Notes: generated by a model from the sequence alone, not told the origin. Shown: positions 10,576 to 22,138, numbered from the stretch's first letter. The stretch is DNA of 64,000 nt from Lactobacillaceae bacterium AF64-9pH9TA (GCA_027681045.1 JAQDCK010000001.1:186001-250000), one strand, 5' to 3'. Program-made: numbers and translations.

Positions 10576-11778
10576 ATGTCAAAAGAAATGCTGGAAGCCT
10601 TTGACGTCTTGGAAAAGACCAAGGGCATCAAACAAGACGTTATCGTTGAAGCCATGAAGGCCGCTCTGGCCGCTGCCTACAAGAAGAACTACGGCCAGGC
10701 TGAAAATGTTGAAATCGACTTTAATGAAAAGAAGGGCGATTTTAAGGTCATGGCTTTGAAGACGGTGGTTGACGAAGTGCAAGACGACCGGGTGGAAGTC
10801 AGCTTAAAGGATGCCTTGGCCATCAACCGGGCTTACGAAGTTGGTGACACGATCAAGTTCGAAGTTACCCCAAAGAACTTTGGCCGGACCGCGGCAGCTA
10901 CGGCCAAGCAGGTCGTAATGCAGCGGCTGCGGGAAGCCGAAAATGCCCACATCGTCAACGAGTACTCTCAATATGAAGATGAACTGGTAACCGGGACGGT
11001 GGAGAGAACTGACAACCGTTTCGTTTACGTCACCATCGGCAATGTTGAAGCAGTTATGGACATCAAGCGCGACACGATTCCAGGTGAACACTACAACCCG
11101 CAAGACCGGGTTCGCGTCCTGGTCACTAAGGTCGGCGCTGACGGCAAGGGAGCCCAGATCCGGGTTTCCCGGACCGCTCCGGATGTCGTTAAGCGACTTT
11201 TTGAACAAGAAGTGCCGGAAATCTTTGACGGGACCGTTGAAATTATGTCCATCGCCCGGGAAGCTGGCGAAAGAACCAAGATCGCTGTTAAGTCCAACGA
11301 CCCGAACATCGACCCTGTCGGTACCTGTGTCGGCCCGCGGGGCAGCCGGGTGCAGAACGTGGTCAACGAACTGGGTGGCGAAAATATCGACATCGTGCAG
11401 TACGAAGAAGACCCATCTGATTACATCGCCAATGCCTTGAACCCAGCTGAAGTCATCGCTGTTCAGTTTGAAGACGAAGACGATGAAAAGATGGCCTTTG
11501 TGATCGTGCCGGACTACCAGCTTTCCCTGGCCATCGGCAAGAAGGGGCAAAATGTCCGCCTGGCTGCCCGCTTGACTGGCTACAAGATCGACATCCGGCC
11601 AGAATCTGAAGTCGAATTTGTTGACGAAAGCGAAGTAGAAGACGAAACTGAAGTAGAAGAAGAACAAGACCTGGATCAAGCAGCAGCAACTGAAGAAGCA
11701 TCAGCAGATGAACAAGCAGAAAGTGAAAGTGCTGAAGCTGAAGAAGCGGAAGACCTGGATCTTGACGAAGAAGAATAG
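10576..11778 (+). CDS. nusA: Transcription termination/antitermination protein NusA
   Basis: NusA binds RNA polymerase and modulates pausing, hairpin-dependent termination and antitermination. The start is ATG 10576 (MSKEMLEAFDVLEKTKG), giving 400 residues. The N-terminal RNA-polymerase-binding domain covers about 1-130, S1 about 135-200, and two KH domains about 200-345 (PVGTCVGPRGSRVQNV and LAIGKKGQNVRLAA). After about residue 345 comes an unusually acidic low-complexity tail of some 50 residues, mostly Glu, Asp, Ala and Ser, ending LDLDEEE. The tail is longer than in Bacillus NusA. Confidence 0.97.
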   Translation: MSKEMLEAFDVLEKTKGIKQDVIVEAMKAALAAAYKKNYGQAENVEIDFNEKKGDFKVMALKTVVDEVQDDRVEVSLKDALAINRAYEVGDTIKFEVTPKNFGRTAAATAKQVVMQRLREAENAHIVNEYSQYEDELVTGTVERTDNRFVYVTIGNVEAVMDIKRDTIPGEHYNPQDRVRVLVTKVGADGKGAQIRVSRTAPDVVKRLFEQEVPEIFDGTVEIMSIAREAGERTKIAVKSNDPNIDPVGTCVGPRGSRVQNVVNELGGENIDIVQYEEDPSDYIANALNPAEVIAVQFEDEDDEKMAFVIVPDYQLSLAIGKKGQNVRLAARLTGYKIDIRPESEVEFVDESEVEDETEVEEEQDLDQAAATEEASADEQAESESAEAEEAEDLDLDEEE

Positions 11779-11787
11779 GTGATTTCC

Positions 11788-12087
11788 TTGAAAAAGAGAA
11801 AAATCCCCATGCGGAAAGACTTGTTGACTGATACGATGCAGCCGAAGAAGGACCTGGTCAGAATCGTTGTCGACAAGGAAAAGAATGTTTCTGTTGATCC
11901 AAGTGGCAAAAAGCCAGGCCGCGGCGCTTATGTTTCCTTAGAACCGGAGAAGATCGCTGCTGCCCAGAAGTCAAAGGTGCTGGAACGCAGTTTGGGCGTG
12001 AAGGTCGCCGATGAATTTTACGACGAGCTCTTCGCTTACGTGGACCACCAGAAGGCAAGAAAAGAATTATTTGGTGATCAAAAATAA
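11788..12087 (+). CDS. rnpM: RNase P modulator RnpM (YlxR family)
   Basis: This is a small RNA-binding protein of the YlxR/DUF448 family; in Bacillus subtilis a member was shown to bind RNase P RNA and modulate its activity. The best start is TTG 11788 (MKKRKIPMRKDLLTD), five bases after AGGTGA at 11777-11782, giving 99 residues. A GTG at 11779 is in frame but would lie inside that ribosome-binding site. The family core RKDLL...PKKDLVRIV and GRGAYVSL is present. It sits between nusA and ylxQ as in nearly all Firmicutes. Confidence 0.93.
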   Translation: MKKRKIPMRKDLLTDTMQPKKDLVRIVVDKEKNVSVDPSGKKPGRGAYVSLEPEKIAAAQKSKVLERSLGVKVADEFYDELFAYVDHQKARKELFGDQK

Positions 12088-12398
12088 TTAACAACCGAGA
12101 GAAAGCCTTAAATTTGCTTGGTTTGGCCACCCGGGCCGGGAAGACCGTTTCGGGTACGGACATCGTTTTGGCCAAATTGAAGAAAGGCAAGCTTAAGTGC
12201 GTTATCATCGCGAATGATTTAGCAGAAAACAGCCGGAGCGAGATTGAAGCCGCCTTAAAGGCCCACCCAACGCCATTGGTCGGCGTCTTTACGGAAGCTG
12301 AACTCAGCCAGGCTGTAGGTAAGAAACGCAAAGTTTTGGCATTAACAGATCGTGGTTTTGCGAAAGCCTTGCTGGATAAGATTAAAGAAGGAGTGTGA
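12087..12398 (+). CDS. ylxQ: YlxQ, L7Ae-family K-turn binding protein, apparent ATT start
   Basis: This is a small ribosomal-protein-L7Ae-like RNA-binding protein, which in Bacillus recognises kink-turn RNA. The conserved first helix and core read [18 protein letters not shown]. Only TTG 12114 offers a standard start, and it would delete most of that helix. Upstream in frame are just ATA 12084 and ATT 12087 before a TGA at 12075. ATT 12087 overlaps the rnpM stop by one base and lies eight bases after GGTGAT (12073-12078). I therefore favour ATT, giving 103 residues. The family assignment is firm; the start is inference. Confidence 0.82.
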   Translation: MNNREKALNLLGLATRAGKTVSGTDIVLAKLKKGKLKCVIIANDLAENSRSEIEAALKAHPTPLVGVFTEAELSQAVGKKRKVLALTDRGFAKALLDKIKEGV

Positions 12399-12402
12399 TC
12401 TA

Positions 12403-14880
12403 ATGACCAAGAAACAAGAAAATGAAACTTCAAAGGAATTGGGCATGGATAACAAGAAAACTAGCGGCAAGTCTGGTAAATTAAAGATTTCAGTCAGTGC
12501 GATTCGCAAGGGCGAAAAGAAGACTGAAGGCAAGAGATCAAATACCCGCCGCCGGGCAAACAACCACTCTAACGACCATAGCAAGCGCCGCCGGCCAGCT
12601 GCCCAGGATTTGCTGAAGGACCTCAAGCAAAAGCAGCGGGCTGACGAAGTCCGCCTGGACCAGGAAAGCAAGGCTGCCAAGCAGGAATACAAGAAGTCCT
12701 TAAGCAAGGCCGCGGCAAGCGAAAGCAAGCCGGTTGTCAAGAAGGTCGAAAGTGCTGAAAAGCCAGCTGAAACCGCAGCTGAAGCACCAAAGGTCCGCGG
12801 GCCAAAGATCTTGAAGCCATCCCCAGCCCGCTTGAAGCAAAACCAGGCAAGCAGCGAAAAGCCAGCAGCCAAGCATTCATCTTCTCGCCGGCCAAGTTCC
12901 CGGCCAAGCTTCACTGAAGCGCCAATGCCGGAAAACAAGGACACCCGCCGCAGAAACAGCGGCAAGCCAGGCCGCAAGGGGCAAAACTCTTACGCTGACC
13001 AAGGCAGAGGGGCAAATAGCGACCGCAACGAACGGCGCAAGCGCAAGAACAAGAAGCACCAAAGTGCTCCGCAAGTTAAGAAGCAGGTTACCCAAAGAAA
13101 GGAACGTCCACTTCCAGAAAGCTTTGAATACGAAGTTGGCATGAACGCCCAAGATCTGGGCAAGATCCTCCACCGGGAACCAGCTGAAATCGTGAAGAAG
13201 CTCTTCATGCTGGGTATCATGACTAACCAGAACCAGTCTTTGGACAAGGACACCATTGAACTGCTGGCTGCTGACTACGGCATCGAAGCTGTTGAAAAGG
13301 TCCATGAAGATATTTCCGACATTGACAATATTTTTGCCCAGGAAATGGAAGAGTCCAAGAACTCTGAAAACCAGGTTGTCCGTCCGCCGGTCGTAACTAT
13401 CATGGGTCACGTCGACCACGGTAAGACCACCTTGCTGGACCGTCTGCGCCACACCCGGGTTTCTGAACACGAAGCCGGCGGGATCACCCAGAACATCGGG
13501 GCCTACCAGGTCCGGATCAACGACCGTTTGATCACCTTCCTGGACACTCCAGGCCACGCGGCCTTCTCAAGCATGCGAGCCCGCGGGGCAGAGATCACCG
13601 ACATTGTCGTTTTGATCGTTGCCGCTGATGACGGGGTTATGCCGCAGACCATTGAAGCCATCGACCACGCCAAGAGCGCGGGTGTGCCAATCATTGTGGC
13701 CATCAACAAGATGGACCGGCCAGGCGCCAACCCTGCCCATGTTACTGAACAATTGATGCAGTATGAACTGATTCCGGAAAATTACGGCGGTTCAACCATC
13801 TTCGTCAACATCTCAGCCAAGACCGGGATGGGGATCGATGAACTTTTGGAAAACATCATCCTTGAAGCTGACATGCTGGAACTGAAGGCTGATCCGAAGC
13901 AAAAGGCCATCGGTACGGTTGTTGAAGCCCGTTTGTCCCGGGGCAAGGGTCCGGTTGCCGACGTTTTGATCCAGCAGGGTACCCTGCGGGTCGGTGACCC
14001 AATCGTTGTTGGTGACACTTTCGGCCGCGTCCGGACTATGACCAACGACAAGGGCCACCAGGTCAAGAAGGCTACGCCATCAATGCCAGTTGAAATTACT
14101 GGTTTGAACGACGTGCCGGAATCAGCCGACAAGCTGGTTGTCTTTGACGATGAAAAGACTGCCCGCGCGGTTGGTGAAGCCCGGGCACAGCAATCCTTGC
14201 AAAAGCAGCGGGAAAACGTTCAGCATGTCACTCTGGATAACCTCTTTGACACGATGAAGCGGGAAAGCATGAAGTCTGTTGACATCGTTTTGAAGGCTGA
14301 CGTGCAAGGGTCTGCCGAAGCCTTGGCTCAATCCTTCCAAAAGATTGACGTTGAAGGTGTTCGGGTTAACATTATCCACTCCGGTGTCGGGGCCATCAAT
14401 GAAAGTGACGTTACCCTGGCCAGCGCTTCAAACGCCTTGATTATCGGTTTCAACGTCCGGCCAACGGCTACGGCCAAGAGCCAGGCTGCCCAAGAAGGAG
14501 TCGACATCCGCCTTTACAGCATTATCTACAAGGCGATCGATGACGTTAAGGCCGCTATGCAAGGGATGCTGGAACCAACTTACGAAGAAAAGGTTATCGG
14601 TAACCTTACTGTCCGCGAAACTTGGAAGGTATCCAAGATCGGGACAATCGCCGGTGCCTTTGTCGACAGTGGTTACGTGACCAGAGAATCAGGCATCCGG
14701 GTTATCAGAGACGGCGTGGTCAAGTACGACGGCAAGGTTGCTTCACTGCGCCGGTTCAAGGATGACGTCAAGGAAGTCAAGGCAGGCTTTGACTGTGGTT
14801 TGACCATTGAAAACTTCAACGACATCAAGGAAGGCGACGAACTGGAAGCCTACGAAATGCAGGAAGTTAAGCCAGGTTAA
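12403..14880 (+). CDS. infB: Translation initiation factor IF-2
   Basis: IF-2 is the GTPase that brings fMet-tRNA to the 30S subunit and promotes subunit joining. ATG 12403 follows AAGGAG (12388-12393) by nine bases and gives 825 residues. Residues 1 to about 230 are a Lys/Arg/Ser/Ala-rich disordered extension typical of lactobacilli. An IF2-N domain follows at about 245-300. The G domain begins near 334 with [12 protein letters not shown], then DTPGH and NKMD. Domains II-IV end at the C-terminus. An in-frame start at 12352 lies inside ylxQ and is not used. Confidence 0.98.
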   Translation: MTKKQENETSKELGMDNKKTSGKSGKLKISVSAIRKGEKKTEGKRSNTRRRANNHSNDHSKRRRPAAQDLLKDLKQKQRADEVRLDQESKAAKQEYKKSLSKAAASESKPVVKKVESAEKPAETAAEAPKVRGPKILKPSPARLKQNQASSEKPAAKHSSSRRPSSRPSFTEAPMPENKDTRRRNSGKPGRKGQNSYADQGRGANSDRNERRKRKNKKHQSAPQVKKQVTQRKERPLPESFEYEVGMNAQDLGKILHREPAEIVKKLFMLGIMTNQNQSLDKDTIELLAADYGIEAVEKVHEDISDIDNIFAQEMEESKNSENQVVRPPVVTIMGHVDHGKTTLLDRLRHTRVSEHEAGGITQNIGAYQVRINDRLITFLDTPGHAAFSSMRARGAEITDIVVLIVAADDGVMPQTIEAIDHAKSAGVPIIVAINKMDRPGANPAHVTEQLMQYELIPENYGGSTIFVNISAKTGMGIDELLENIILEADMLELKADPKQKAIGTVVEARLSRGKGPVADVLIQQGTLRVGDPIVVGDTFGRVRTMTNDKGHQVKKATPSMPVEITGLNDVPESADKLVVFDDEKTARAVGEARAQQSLQKQRENVQHVTLDNLFDTMKRESMKSVDIVLKADVQGSAEALAQSFQKIDVEGVRVNIIHSGVGAINESDVTLASASNALIIGFNVRPTATAKSQAAQEGVDIRLYSIIYKAIDDVKAAMQGMLEPTYEEKVIGNLTVRETWKVSKIGTIAGAFVDSGYVTRESGIRVIRDGVVKYDGKVASLRRFKDDVKEVKAGFDCGLTIENFNDIKEGDELEAYEMQEVKPG

Positions 14881-14892
14881 CAGGAGGCTGAA

Positions 14893-15255
14893 ATGAAGCA
14901 CAGAAAAGGACGGGTTGAAGGCGAAATCCTGCGGGAATTGACTAAGATCATCCGCAAGAACATCCGCGATCCCCGGGTCAGCGACGTGACTTTTACCGCC
15001 GTGGAGTGCAGCAATGATTTTTCATACGCGACTGTCTACTACAGTCTGCTGACTGAAGATGAACAGGCGCAAAAAGAAGCGGAAGCCGGTTTGGAAAAGG
15101 CTAAGGGAACCATGCGGCACTTGCTCGGCCAGAGCTTGACCATGTACAAGGTTCCGGAACTGATTTTCAAGCGGGACCAGTCCGTGATTTACGGCAGCAA
15201 GATCGACCGTTTGCTCGCTGACTTGAAGAAGCAGGAACAAGATCGCCAGAACTAG
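14893..15255 (+). CDS. rbfA: Ribosome-binding factor A
   Basis: RbfA is a cold-shock-associated 30S maturation factor with a KH-like fold that acts on the 5' helix of 16S rRNA. Its 120 residues match the family, with the N-terminal block [17 protein letters not shown] followed by [19 protein letters not shown] lies seven bases before the ATG. A strong terminator follows the stop immediately, although truB continues in the same direction 50 bases later. Confidence 0.96.
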   Translation: MKHRKGRVEGEILRELTKIIRKNIRDPRVSDVTFTAVECSNDFSYATVYYSLLTEDEQAQKEAEAGLEKAKGTMRHLLGQSLTMYKVPELIFKRDQSVIYGSKIDRLLADLKKQEQDRQN

Positions 15256-15256
15256 C

Positions 15257-15281
15257 AAAAAGCGCCTTCGGGCGCTTTTTT
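15257..15281 (+). terminator. Intrinsic terminator after rbfA
   Basis: A perfect ten-base stem, AAAAAGCGCC/GGCGCTTTTT, closes on a TTCG tetraloop and ends in a T run. It starts right after the rbfA stop and would separate, or partly separate, the infB-rbfA operon from truB-ribF. Confidence 0.88.
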
Positions 15282-15304
15282 GCGTTTTAAGCAAGGAGAA
15301 AACA

Positions 15305-16201
15305 ATGTTCAACGGAATTATCGTAATCGACAAGGCAGCGGGCATGACTAGCGGGGACGTGGTTTATAAGCTGCGCCGGCTCTTAAAGCAAAAGAAGATC
15401 GGCCACGCCGGGACCCTGGACCCGGAAGTCACTGGCGTTTTGCCTATTGCCCTGGGCCAGGCAACTAAACTGATTGAGCTGATGCATGAGCGACCAAAAG
15501 CTTACGTTGGTGAAGGGATGCTGGGCCTGGCTACAGATTCTTATGACCTGGAAGGGCAAGTTTTGGCAGAAAAAGCCTTGTCTCAGCCTGTCAGTGACCA
15601 GGCCATCAAAGCAGCAATGGAAAAGTTGACCGGGGAAATCGTCCAGCAGCCGCCGATTTATTCTGCCGTCAGAGTGAATGGCAAGCGGCTCTATGAATAC
15701 GCCAGAGAAGGGATCCCGGTTGAGCGGCCTAAGCGGACTGTCCAGGTTTTCCGCTATGACTTGACGAAGCCAAGTCAGTTCGACCCGGAGAAGGGCCGGC
15801 AGACTTTTGCTTATGAAGTTGAATGCTCCAAGGGAACCTATGTCCGGAGCCTGGTTAACGACTTAGGTGAAGAACTGGGCCTGCCGGCAGTGATGACCAA
15901 ATTGCGGCGGACGGCTAGTTCCGGTTACAAGCTCCAAGACGCGGTTACTTTGGAAGAACTGGCGGATAATTTGGATCACGCTGAAGATTATATTCAGCCA
16001 ATCGACAGTTTTTTTGCTGACTACCAGCAAGTTGATTTAGATGCCGCCTTATGGCAGCAGGTGAAAAATGGGGCCTGGATCAAACTCCCTCTTGATGCAG
16101 ACAAGGTTGCTTTGCGGTATAATAAAACAGTTAAAGCGATTTACCGGGCCAAGGGACAAGGTCTCTACTGCCCGGACTTAATGCTTTTAAGTAATGAGTA
16201 A
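15305..16201 (+). CDS. truB: tRNA pseudouridine-55 synthase
   Basis: TruB makes pseudouridine 55 in the T-loop of tRNAs. The protein has 298 residues. The catalytic aspartate is Asp39 in [12 protein letters not shown]; the KxxxYxYAR-type block appears as [23 protein letters not shown] lies seven bases before the ATG. ribF follows 14 bases after its stop, the conserved truB-ribF pair. No clear promoter is visible in the 50 bases between the rbfA terminator and the start, so readthrough may feed it. Confidence 0.97.
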   Translation: MFNGIIVIDKAAGMTSGDVVYKLRRLLKQKKIGHAGTLDPEVTGVLPIALGQATKLIELMHERPKAYVGEGMLGLATDSYDLEGQVLAEKALSQPVSDQAIKAAMEKLTGEIVQQPPIYSAVRVNGKRLYEYAREGIPVERPKRTVQVFRYDLTKPSQFDPEKGRQTFAYEVECSKGTYVRSLVNDLGEELGLPAVMTKLRRTASSGYKLQDAVTLEELADNLDHAEDYIQPIDSFFADYQQVDLDAALWQQVKNGAWIKLPLDADKVALRYNKTVKAIYRAKGQGLYCPDLMLLSNE

Positions 16202-16215
16202 TTGAGGGATTAAGT

Positions 16216-17157
16216 TTGAAAGTAATAAATCTAAGCTATCCATTCAAGAAAGAACTGACGGCCGGCAAGGTTGTGCTGGCCCTGGGCTTTTTTGATGGAG
16301 TTCATATCGGCCACCAGAAGTTGATCAAGGAAGCCCGGATAATTGCAGATGAGAAGGATCTGCCATTGATGGTGCTGACCTTTGACCGCCACCCCAAAGA
16401 GGTTTATGCCGGAGTTAAGGACTTTGAGTACTTGAACACACCGGAGGAAAAGGCCTATGAAATGTCCAAGATCGGGGTCGACTACCTGGTGATTCTCAAG
16501 TTTACGCCGGAGTTCAGCCAGCTGGCTCCCCAGGCCTTCGTTGATGAGATCATCCTGGGCCTGAAAGCAGACACGGTGGTAGCCGGCTTTGACTACAGCT
16601 ACGGCCCAAAGGACGTGGCCAATATGGACAATCTGCCGGCCTTTGCCAAGGGCCGCTTTGACATCAAGGTGGTTCCAAAGCAGATATTTGCCGGGAAAAA
16701 AATCGGTTCAACTGAAATCCGCCAGGCTGTTAAAAGCGGCAATCTCCGCTTGGCCACGGAACTTCTGGGCCACCCGTATTTGACCAATGGCAAGGTCGTC
16801 CACGGCTTCAGAAACGGCCACAAGTTGGGCTTCCCAACCGCGAATTTGGAACTGGCCTGGCCAAAAGTTTTGCCGAAAATTGGGGTCTACGCGACCATGA
16901 CTCAAGTAGGGGACAGCTGGTACCAGTCAATGACCAGTGTCGGCTACAATGTCACTTTCAATGATGAGAAGAAGATTTACATCGAATCCAATATCTTTGA
17001 TTTTGACCAGGATATCTACGGCCAGCAAATCACCATCGCCTGGTACAAATACTTGCGCGGGGAAGAAAAGTTTGCCGATATGGCGGCTTTAAGCGAGCAG
17101 CTGAAGCTGGATCAAGTCGCTAGTCAAAACTATTTTAGTTCACTGATTCAGCAGTGA
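16216..17157 (+). CDS. ribF: Bifunctional riboflavin kinase / FMN adenylyltransferase
   Basis: RibF converts riboflavin to FMN and then FAD. At 313 residues the N-terminal half is the adenylyltransferase (GFFDGVHIGHQKLI near residue 25), and the C-terminal half is the flavokinase (FRNGHKLGFPTANLEL near 200). The start is TTG 16216 preceded by GAGGGAT. It lies 14 bases after truB and is followed by a terminator. Confidence 0.97.
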   Translation: MKVINLSYPFKKELTAGKVVLALGFFDGVHIGHQKLIKEARIIADEKDLPLMVLTFDRHPKEVYAGVKDFEYLNTPEEKAYEMSKIGVDYLVILKFTPEFSQLAPQAFVDEIILGLKADTVVAGFDYSYGPKDVANMDNLPAFAKGRFDIKVVPKQIFAGKKIGSTEIRQAVKSGNLRLATELLGHPYLTNGKVVHGFRNGHKLGFPTANLELAWPKVLPKIGVYATMTQVGDSWYQSMTSVGYNVTFNDEKKIYIESNIFDFDQDIYGQQITIAWYKYLRGEEKFADMAALSEQLKLDQVASQNYFSSLIQQ

Positions 17158-17161
17158 TAAG

Positions 17162-17190
17162 AACGGTCTTTTAAGCGAGACCGTTTTTTT
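17162..17190 (+). terminator. Intrinsic terminator after ribF
   Basis: AACGGTCT (17162-17169) and AGACCGTT (17178-17185) form a perfect eight-base stem, and the T run reaches seven bases. It ends the truB-ribF transcript just before the heat-shock regulatory region. Confidence 0.9.
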
Positions 17191-17201
17191 GCGGGATTTT
17201 T

Positions 17202-17228
17202 TTAGCATTCTCCTTGACTAACTGCTAA
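17202..17228 (+). promoter_or_regulatory. Degenerate second CIRCE-like element
   Basis: TTAGCATTC-N9-AACTGCTAA keeps the exact CIRCE geometry (9-9-9) and matches the consensus arms TTAGCACTC/GAGTGCTAA except at one base in the left arm and two in the right. The likely -35 element TTGACT (17214-17219) lies in its spacer. It begins 49 bases upstream of the clearer CIRCE. Binding by HrcA is inference. Confidence 0.5.
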
Positions 17229-17241
17229 TTTCTTGTTAATC
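17214..17241 (+). promoter_or_regulatory. Probable hrcA operon promoter
   Basis: TTGACT (17214-17219) and TTAATC (17236-17241) are separated by 16 bases. The -10 match is imperfect; TATAGC slightly downstream is an alternative with worse spacing. The element lies between the two CIRCE-like repeats, as expected for a vegetative promoter repressed by HrcA. Confidence 0.5.
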
Positions 17242-17250
17242 TATAGCATG

Positions 17251-17277
17251 TTAGCACATGAAAGTTTTGAGTGCTAA
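17251..17277 (+). promoter_or_regulatory. CIRCE operator of hrcA
   Basis: TTAGCACAT-N9-GAGTGCTAA matches the CIRCE consensus TTAGCACTC-N9-GAGTGCTAA except for the last two bases of the left arm. It lies 17 bases upstream of the hrcA start at 17294 and is the expected binding site of the HrcA repressor encoded just downstream. Confidence 0.9.
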
Positions 17278-17293
17278 AAGTGAGGGCGATGTT

Positions 17294-18337
17294 ATGTTGA
17301 CCGAACGTCAAGAACTTATTCTAAAGACAATTATTCAAGACTTTACCAAGACGCATGAGCCGGTTGGTTCAAAGACAGTCATGAATCAATTACCGATTAA
17401 AGTGTCCAGCGCGACGATTCGCAACGAGATGGCGGTTCTGGAAGAGCATGGCTTGATTGAAAAGACCCACTCCTCCAGCGGCCGGGTGCCATCGACTGAG
17501 GGCTATCGCTATTATCTGGACAATTTGGTGCAGCCGCTGCAGTTGCCGGAAGAAATGTACAATCAAATTGGCTACCAGCTTGACCAGCCGTTCAACCAAG
17601 TGGACGAAATCGTCAAAGAAGCCGCCAGGATCCTGTCAGACTTGACTGACTACACGGCCTTTGCAGAAGGGCCGGAAGCCAATAATGTTAGCATCACCGG
17701 CTTCAGAATCGTCCCCCTGGCTCCCCGGCAGGTCATGGCAATTCTGGTAACCAGCGATGGCAGCGTCAAGAACCAGCTCTACACCTTGCCGCGGCATATC
17801 TCAGGGGATGAAATTGAACAGGCGGTCCGCTTGATCAATGACCAGCTGGTTGGCAAGAATTTAAGCGAAATCAACAAGCAGACCTTTGAGCAGCTGTCCA
17901 GCAGCCAGATCGTAGGTAAGAATGCCCCGGAATTTCTGGAATTGTTGGAAGCCGTAATTAAGGACGCTGCAAGCGAGCAGATGTATGTTGACGGTCAGCT
18001 GAACCTGCTCAACAATACTGAAAACAGCGATTTAAAAGACATCAAGTCGCTATATGAACTGATCAATTCCAGCTCTCTAGCTGGAGAACTGATCGATTTG
18101 AGCGACAGTCCTAGCCATTACCCTGTTCATGTCCGCTTAGGAGCGGAACTAGAGAATGACCTGCTGAAGGATTTCAGCCTGGTAACGGCTGAATACAGCG
18201 TTGGCCGCTACGGGCGGGGGACGATCGCTCTGCTGGGGCCGAGAAACATGCCTTACTCGGAAATGATCGGCTTGATGGAATACTTCCGCCAGGAACTGGC
18301 CCGCAAGTTGTTAGATTACTATGGCAGATTTAAATAA
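17294..18337 (+). CDS. hrcA: Heat-inducible transcription repressor HrcA
   Basis: HrcA binds CIRCE and represses the class I chaperone operons; GroEL is its co-factor in Bacillus. The chosen start, ATG 17294 ([17 protein letters not shown]), fits the family N-terminus and a GTGAGGG ribosome-binding site, giving 347 residues. The winged helix is at about 1-75 ([28 protein letters not shown] spans its recognition helix and wing). A GAF-like dimerisation region follows. An in-frame ATG at 17258 lies inside the CIRCE repeat and is rejected. It is the first gene of hrcA-grpE-dnaK-dnaJ and is autoregulated. Confidence 0.97.
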   Translation: MLTERQELILKTIIQDFTKTHEPVGSKTVMNQLPIKVSSATIRNEMAVLEEHGLIEKTHSSSGRVPSTEGYRYYLDNLVQPLQLPEEMYNQIGYQLDQPFNQVDEIVKEAARILSDLTDYTAFAEGPEANNVSITGFRIVPLAPRQVMAILVTSDGSVKNQLYTLPRHISGDEIEQAVRLINDQLVGKNLSEINKQTFEQLSSSQIVGKNAPEFLELLEAVIKDAASEQMYVDGQLNLLNNTENSDLKDIKSLYELINSSSLAGELIDLSDSPSHYPVHVRLGAELENDLLKDFSLVTAEYSVGRYGRGTIALLGPRNMPYSEMIGLMEYFRQELARKLLDYYGRFK

Positions 18338-18348
18338 GGAGGTTTGTC

Positions 18349-18966
18349 GTGAGCAAAGAAGAATTTCCAAGTGAGAAAGATTTGCCGCAAGAAGACCAGG
18401 AAAAGCAAGCCAAGGCAGCTGAAGCTGACAAGGCCAGCGTAAAAGAAGACAAAAAGGCAAAAGACGATAAAGAAGACGCAACCAAGCCAGCTGATGCAGA
18501 GCTGGACCAGCTCAAGGCTGAAGTTGCCGCTTTGACCCAAAAGAACAAGGACCTGGAAGACAAATACTTAAGAAGCGAAGCTGAAATTCAAAACGCCCAG
18601 CGCCGCTACAGCAAGGAAAGAGCCAACCTGGTCAAGTACGAGTCCCAGCGTTTAGGCAAGGATATCCTGGCCAGCGTGGACAACTTGGAAAGGGCTCTGC
18701 AGGTCAAGGCCGACGACGAGGCTTCCAGTCAGCTGAAGAAGGGGATCGAAATGACCCTGGAAGGCCTGGTTAGAGCCTTGAAGGACAACGGCATTGAAGA
18801 AATCAAGGCTGACGGCGAAAAGTTTGATCCGACATTGCACCAGGCGGTCCAAAGCGTACCGGCTGAAAATGATGATCAAAAAGACCATGTCGTTCAGGTC
18901 CTGCAAAAGGGTTACGTCTACAAGGACCGGACCCTGCGGCCAGCCATGGTTGTCGTTGCCCAGTAA
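18349..18966 (+). CDS. grpE: Nucleotide exchange factor GrpE
   Basis: GrpE releases ADP from DnaK. The protein has 205 residues and starts at GTG 18349 after GGAGG. An acidic and lysine-rich disordered N-terminus (about 1-55) leads into the long coiled coil ([19 protein letters not shown]) and the C-terminal beta domain ([12 protein letters not shown]). It is twelve bases downstream of hrcA and about 60 bases before dnaK. Confidence 0.96.
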   Translation: MSKEEFPSEKDLPQEDQEKQAKAAEADKASVKEDKKAKDDKEDATKPADAELDQLKAEVAALTQKNKDLEDKYLRSEAEIQNAQRRYSKERANLVKYESQRLGKDILASVDNLERALQVKADDEASSQLKKGIEMTLEGLVRALKDNGIEEIKADGEKFDPTLHQAVQSVPAENDDQKDHVVQVLQKGYVYKDRTLRPAMVVVAQ

Positions 18967-19004
18967 GGCAATTTTTTTACAAAGCAATAAACAAGCAAAA
19001 ATAA

Positions 19005-20870
<1,866 letters not shown>

Positions 20871-20884
20871 AGCGACTATAATTA

Positions 20885-20928
20885 AACAAAAGGAGAAGAA
20901 CTGCTTGATGTAGTTCTTTTCTTTTGTT
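20885..20928 (+). promoter_or_regulatory. Long hairpin between dnaK and dnaJ
   Basis: AACAAAAG (20885-20892) pairs with CTTTTGTT (20921-20928), and AAGAACT (20896-20902) with AGTTCTT (20912-20918), giving a 15-pair stem with a small internal loop. No long T run follows, so it may be a partial terminator or an mRNA processing/stability element that sets the dnaK:dnaJ ratio. The left arm contains AAAAGGAG followed after nine bases by TTG-ATG-TAG, a start-stop oddity without obvious meaning. Confidence 0.6.
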
Positions 20929-20952
20929 AGTAAAAGGAGCAATAATAAACAG

Positions 20953-22092
20953 ATGGCAGCAAACCGTGACTATTATGACGTCTTAGGCGTGAGCCGGGAT
21001 GCCAGTGACGCAGAAATCAGCAAGGCCTACCGGAAGTTGGCCAAAAAGTATCACCCGGACTTAAACCACGAAGCAGGGGCAGAAGAAAAGTACAAGGAAG
21101 TCAACGAAGCTTACGAAGTGCTTCATGACCCGCAAAAGCGTCAGCAGTATGATCAATTTGGCCAGGCTGGCATGAACGGCCAGGGCGGCTTTGGCGGCCA
21201 GTACGGGGGCCAGGGCTTTGGCGGAGCTGATTTTGGTGACTTTGGTGACATCTTTAGCAGCTTCTTTGGCGGCGGCGCCCGCCAGCAGGTAGACCCGACC
21301 GCTCCGCAGCGGGGGGCTGACCTGGATTACACCATGACGATCGACTTTATGGATGCCATCAAGGGCAAGACCAGTGAAATCAGCTACAGCCGGTCAACTA
21401 CCTGTGAAGTCTGCAAGGGTTCCGGGGCTGAAAAGGGCACCCACCCGATCACCTGCGACAAGTGCGGGGGCAGCGGCATGATGACCATTACGCAAAGAAG
21501 CGTTTTGGGCATGATCCAGCGGCAGACGACCTGTGACAAGTGTGCGGGCAGCGGGGTCATCATCCAGCATCCATGCCAGAGTTGCCACGGCAAGGGGGTC
21601 AAGACCCAGAAGCAGACCCTGCAGGTTAAGGTGCCAGCCGGCATCGACAACGGCCAGCAGATCCGCCTGGCCGGCCAAGGCGAAGCCGGCAAGAACGGTG
21701 GCCCATACGGGGACCTGTACATCGTCTTCCGGGTGCGGCCAAGCAAGGACTTCACCAGACGTGGTCAGACCATCTACACGACCGTGCCGATTTCCTTTGC
21801 CCAGGCAACCTTAGGTGACGAGATCAACGTCAAGACAGTTTACGGCGACACGAAACTGAAGATTCCGGCCGGCACCCAGCCAAACCAGAAGTTTACTTTA
21901 AAGGAAAAGGGTGTTCAGAGCCTGCGCGGCGGCAGCACTGGTGACCAGGTAACCACGGTTGAGATCGTGATTCCGAAGTCCATCAACGAGGCCCAGCGCA
22001 AGGCCTTGCTGGAATTCGTCAAGGCCAGCGGTGGCTCCATTGCCCCGCAGGAAAAAGGCTTCTTTGAACGCTTGAAGGAGAAGCTGAGCTAA
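20953..22092 (+). CDS. dnaJ: Co-chaperone DnaJ (Hsp40)
   Basis: DnaJ delivers substrates to DnaK and stimulates its ATPase. The 379-residue protein has the J domain with its HPD motif at about residues 34-36, a Gly/Phe-rich linker at about 75-115, and four zinc-binding CxxCxGxG repeats ([32 protein letters not shown]). The C-terminal substrate-binding domains complete it. AAAGGAG lies about 12 bases before ATG. A terminator-like hairpin follows. Confidence 0.98.
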   Translation: MAANRDYYDVLGVSRDASDAEISKAYRKLAKKYHPDLNHEAGAEEKYKEVNEAYEVLHDPQKRQQYDQFGQAGMNGQGGFGGQYGGQGFGGADFGDFGDIFSSFFGGGARQQVDPTAPQRGADLDYTMTIDFMDAIKGKTSEISYSRSTTCEVCKGSGAEKGTHPITCDKCGGSGMMTITQRSVLGMIQRQTTCDKCAGSGVIIQHPCQSCHGKGVKTQKQTLQVKVPAGIDNGQQIRLAGQGEAGKNGGPYGDLYIVFRVRPSKDFTRRGQTIYTTVPISFAQATLGDEINVKTVYGDTKLKIPAGTQPNQKFTLKEKGVQSLRGGSTGDQVTTVEIVIPKSINEAQRKALLEFVKASGGSIAPQEKGFFERLKEKLS

Positions 22093-22108
22093 ATTTTAGA
22101 AGCAAATT

Positions 22109-22138
22109 AAGGAGGCAGTCTGCAAGGACTGCCTTTTA
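22109..22138 (+). terminator. Terminator-like hairpin after dnaJ
   Basis: GGCAGTC (22114-22120) and GACTGCC (22127-22133) form a perfect seven-base stem with A-rich and T-rich flanks. The T run is short (four), so termination may be partial. Confidence 0.7.

Noticed and set aside
10804..11679. A 291-codon open frame on the minus strand within nusA
   Set aside because: It is a shadow of the strongly biased nusA codons; no ribosome-binding site, low-complexity Phe/Val-rich product, and nusA is certain.
12342..12977. A 211-codon minus-strand frame across the start of infB
   Set aside because: Produced by Lys/Arg/Ser-rich low-complexity coding on the plus strand; no ribosome-binding site.
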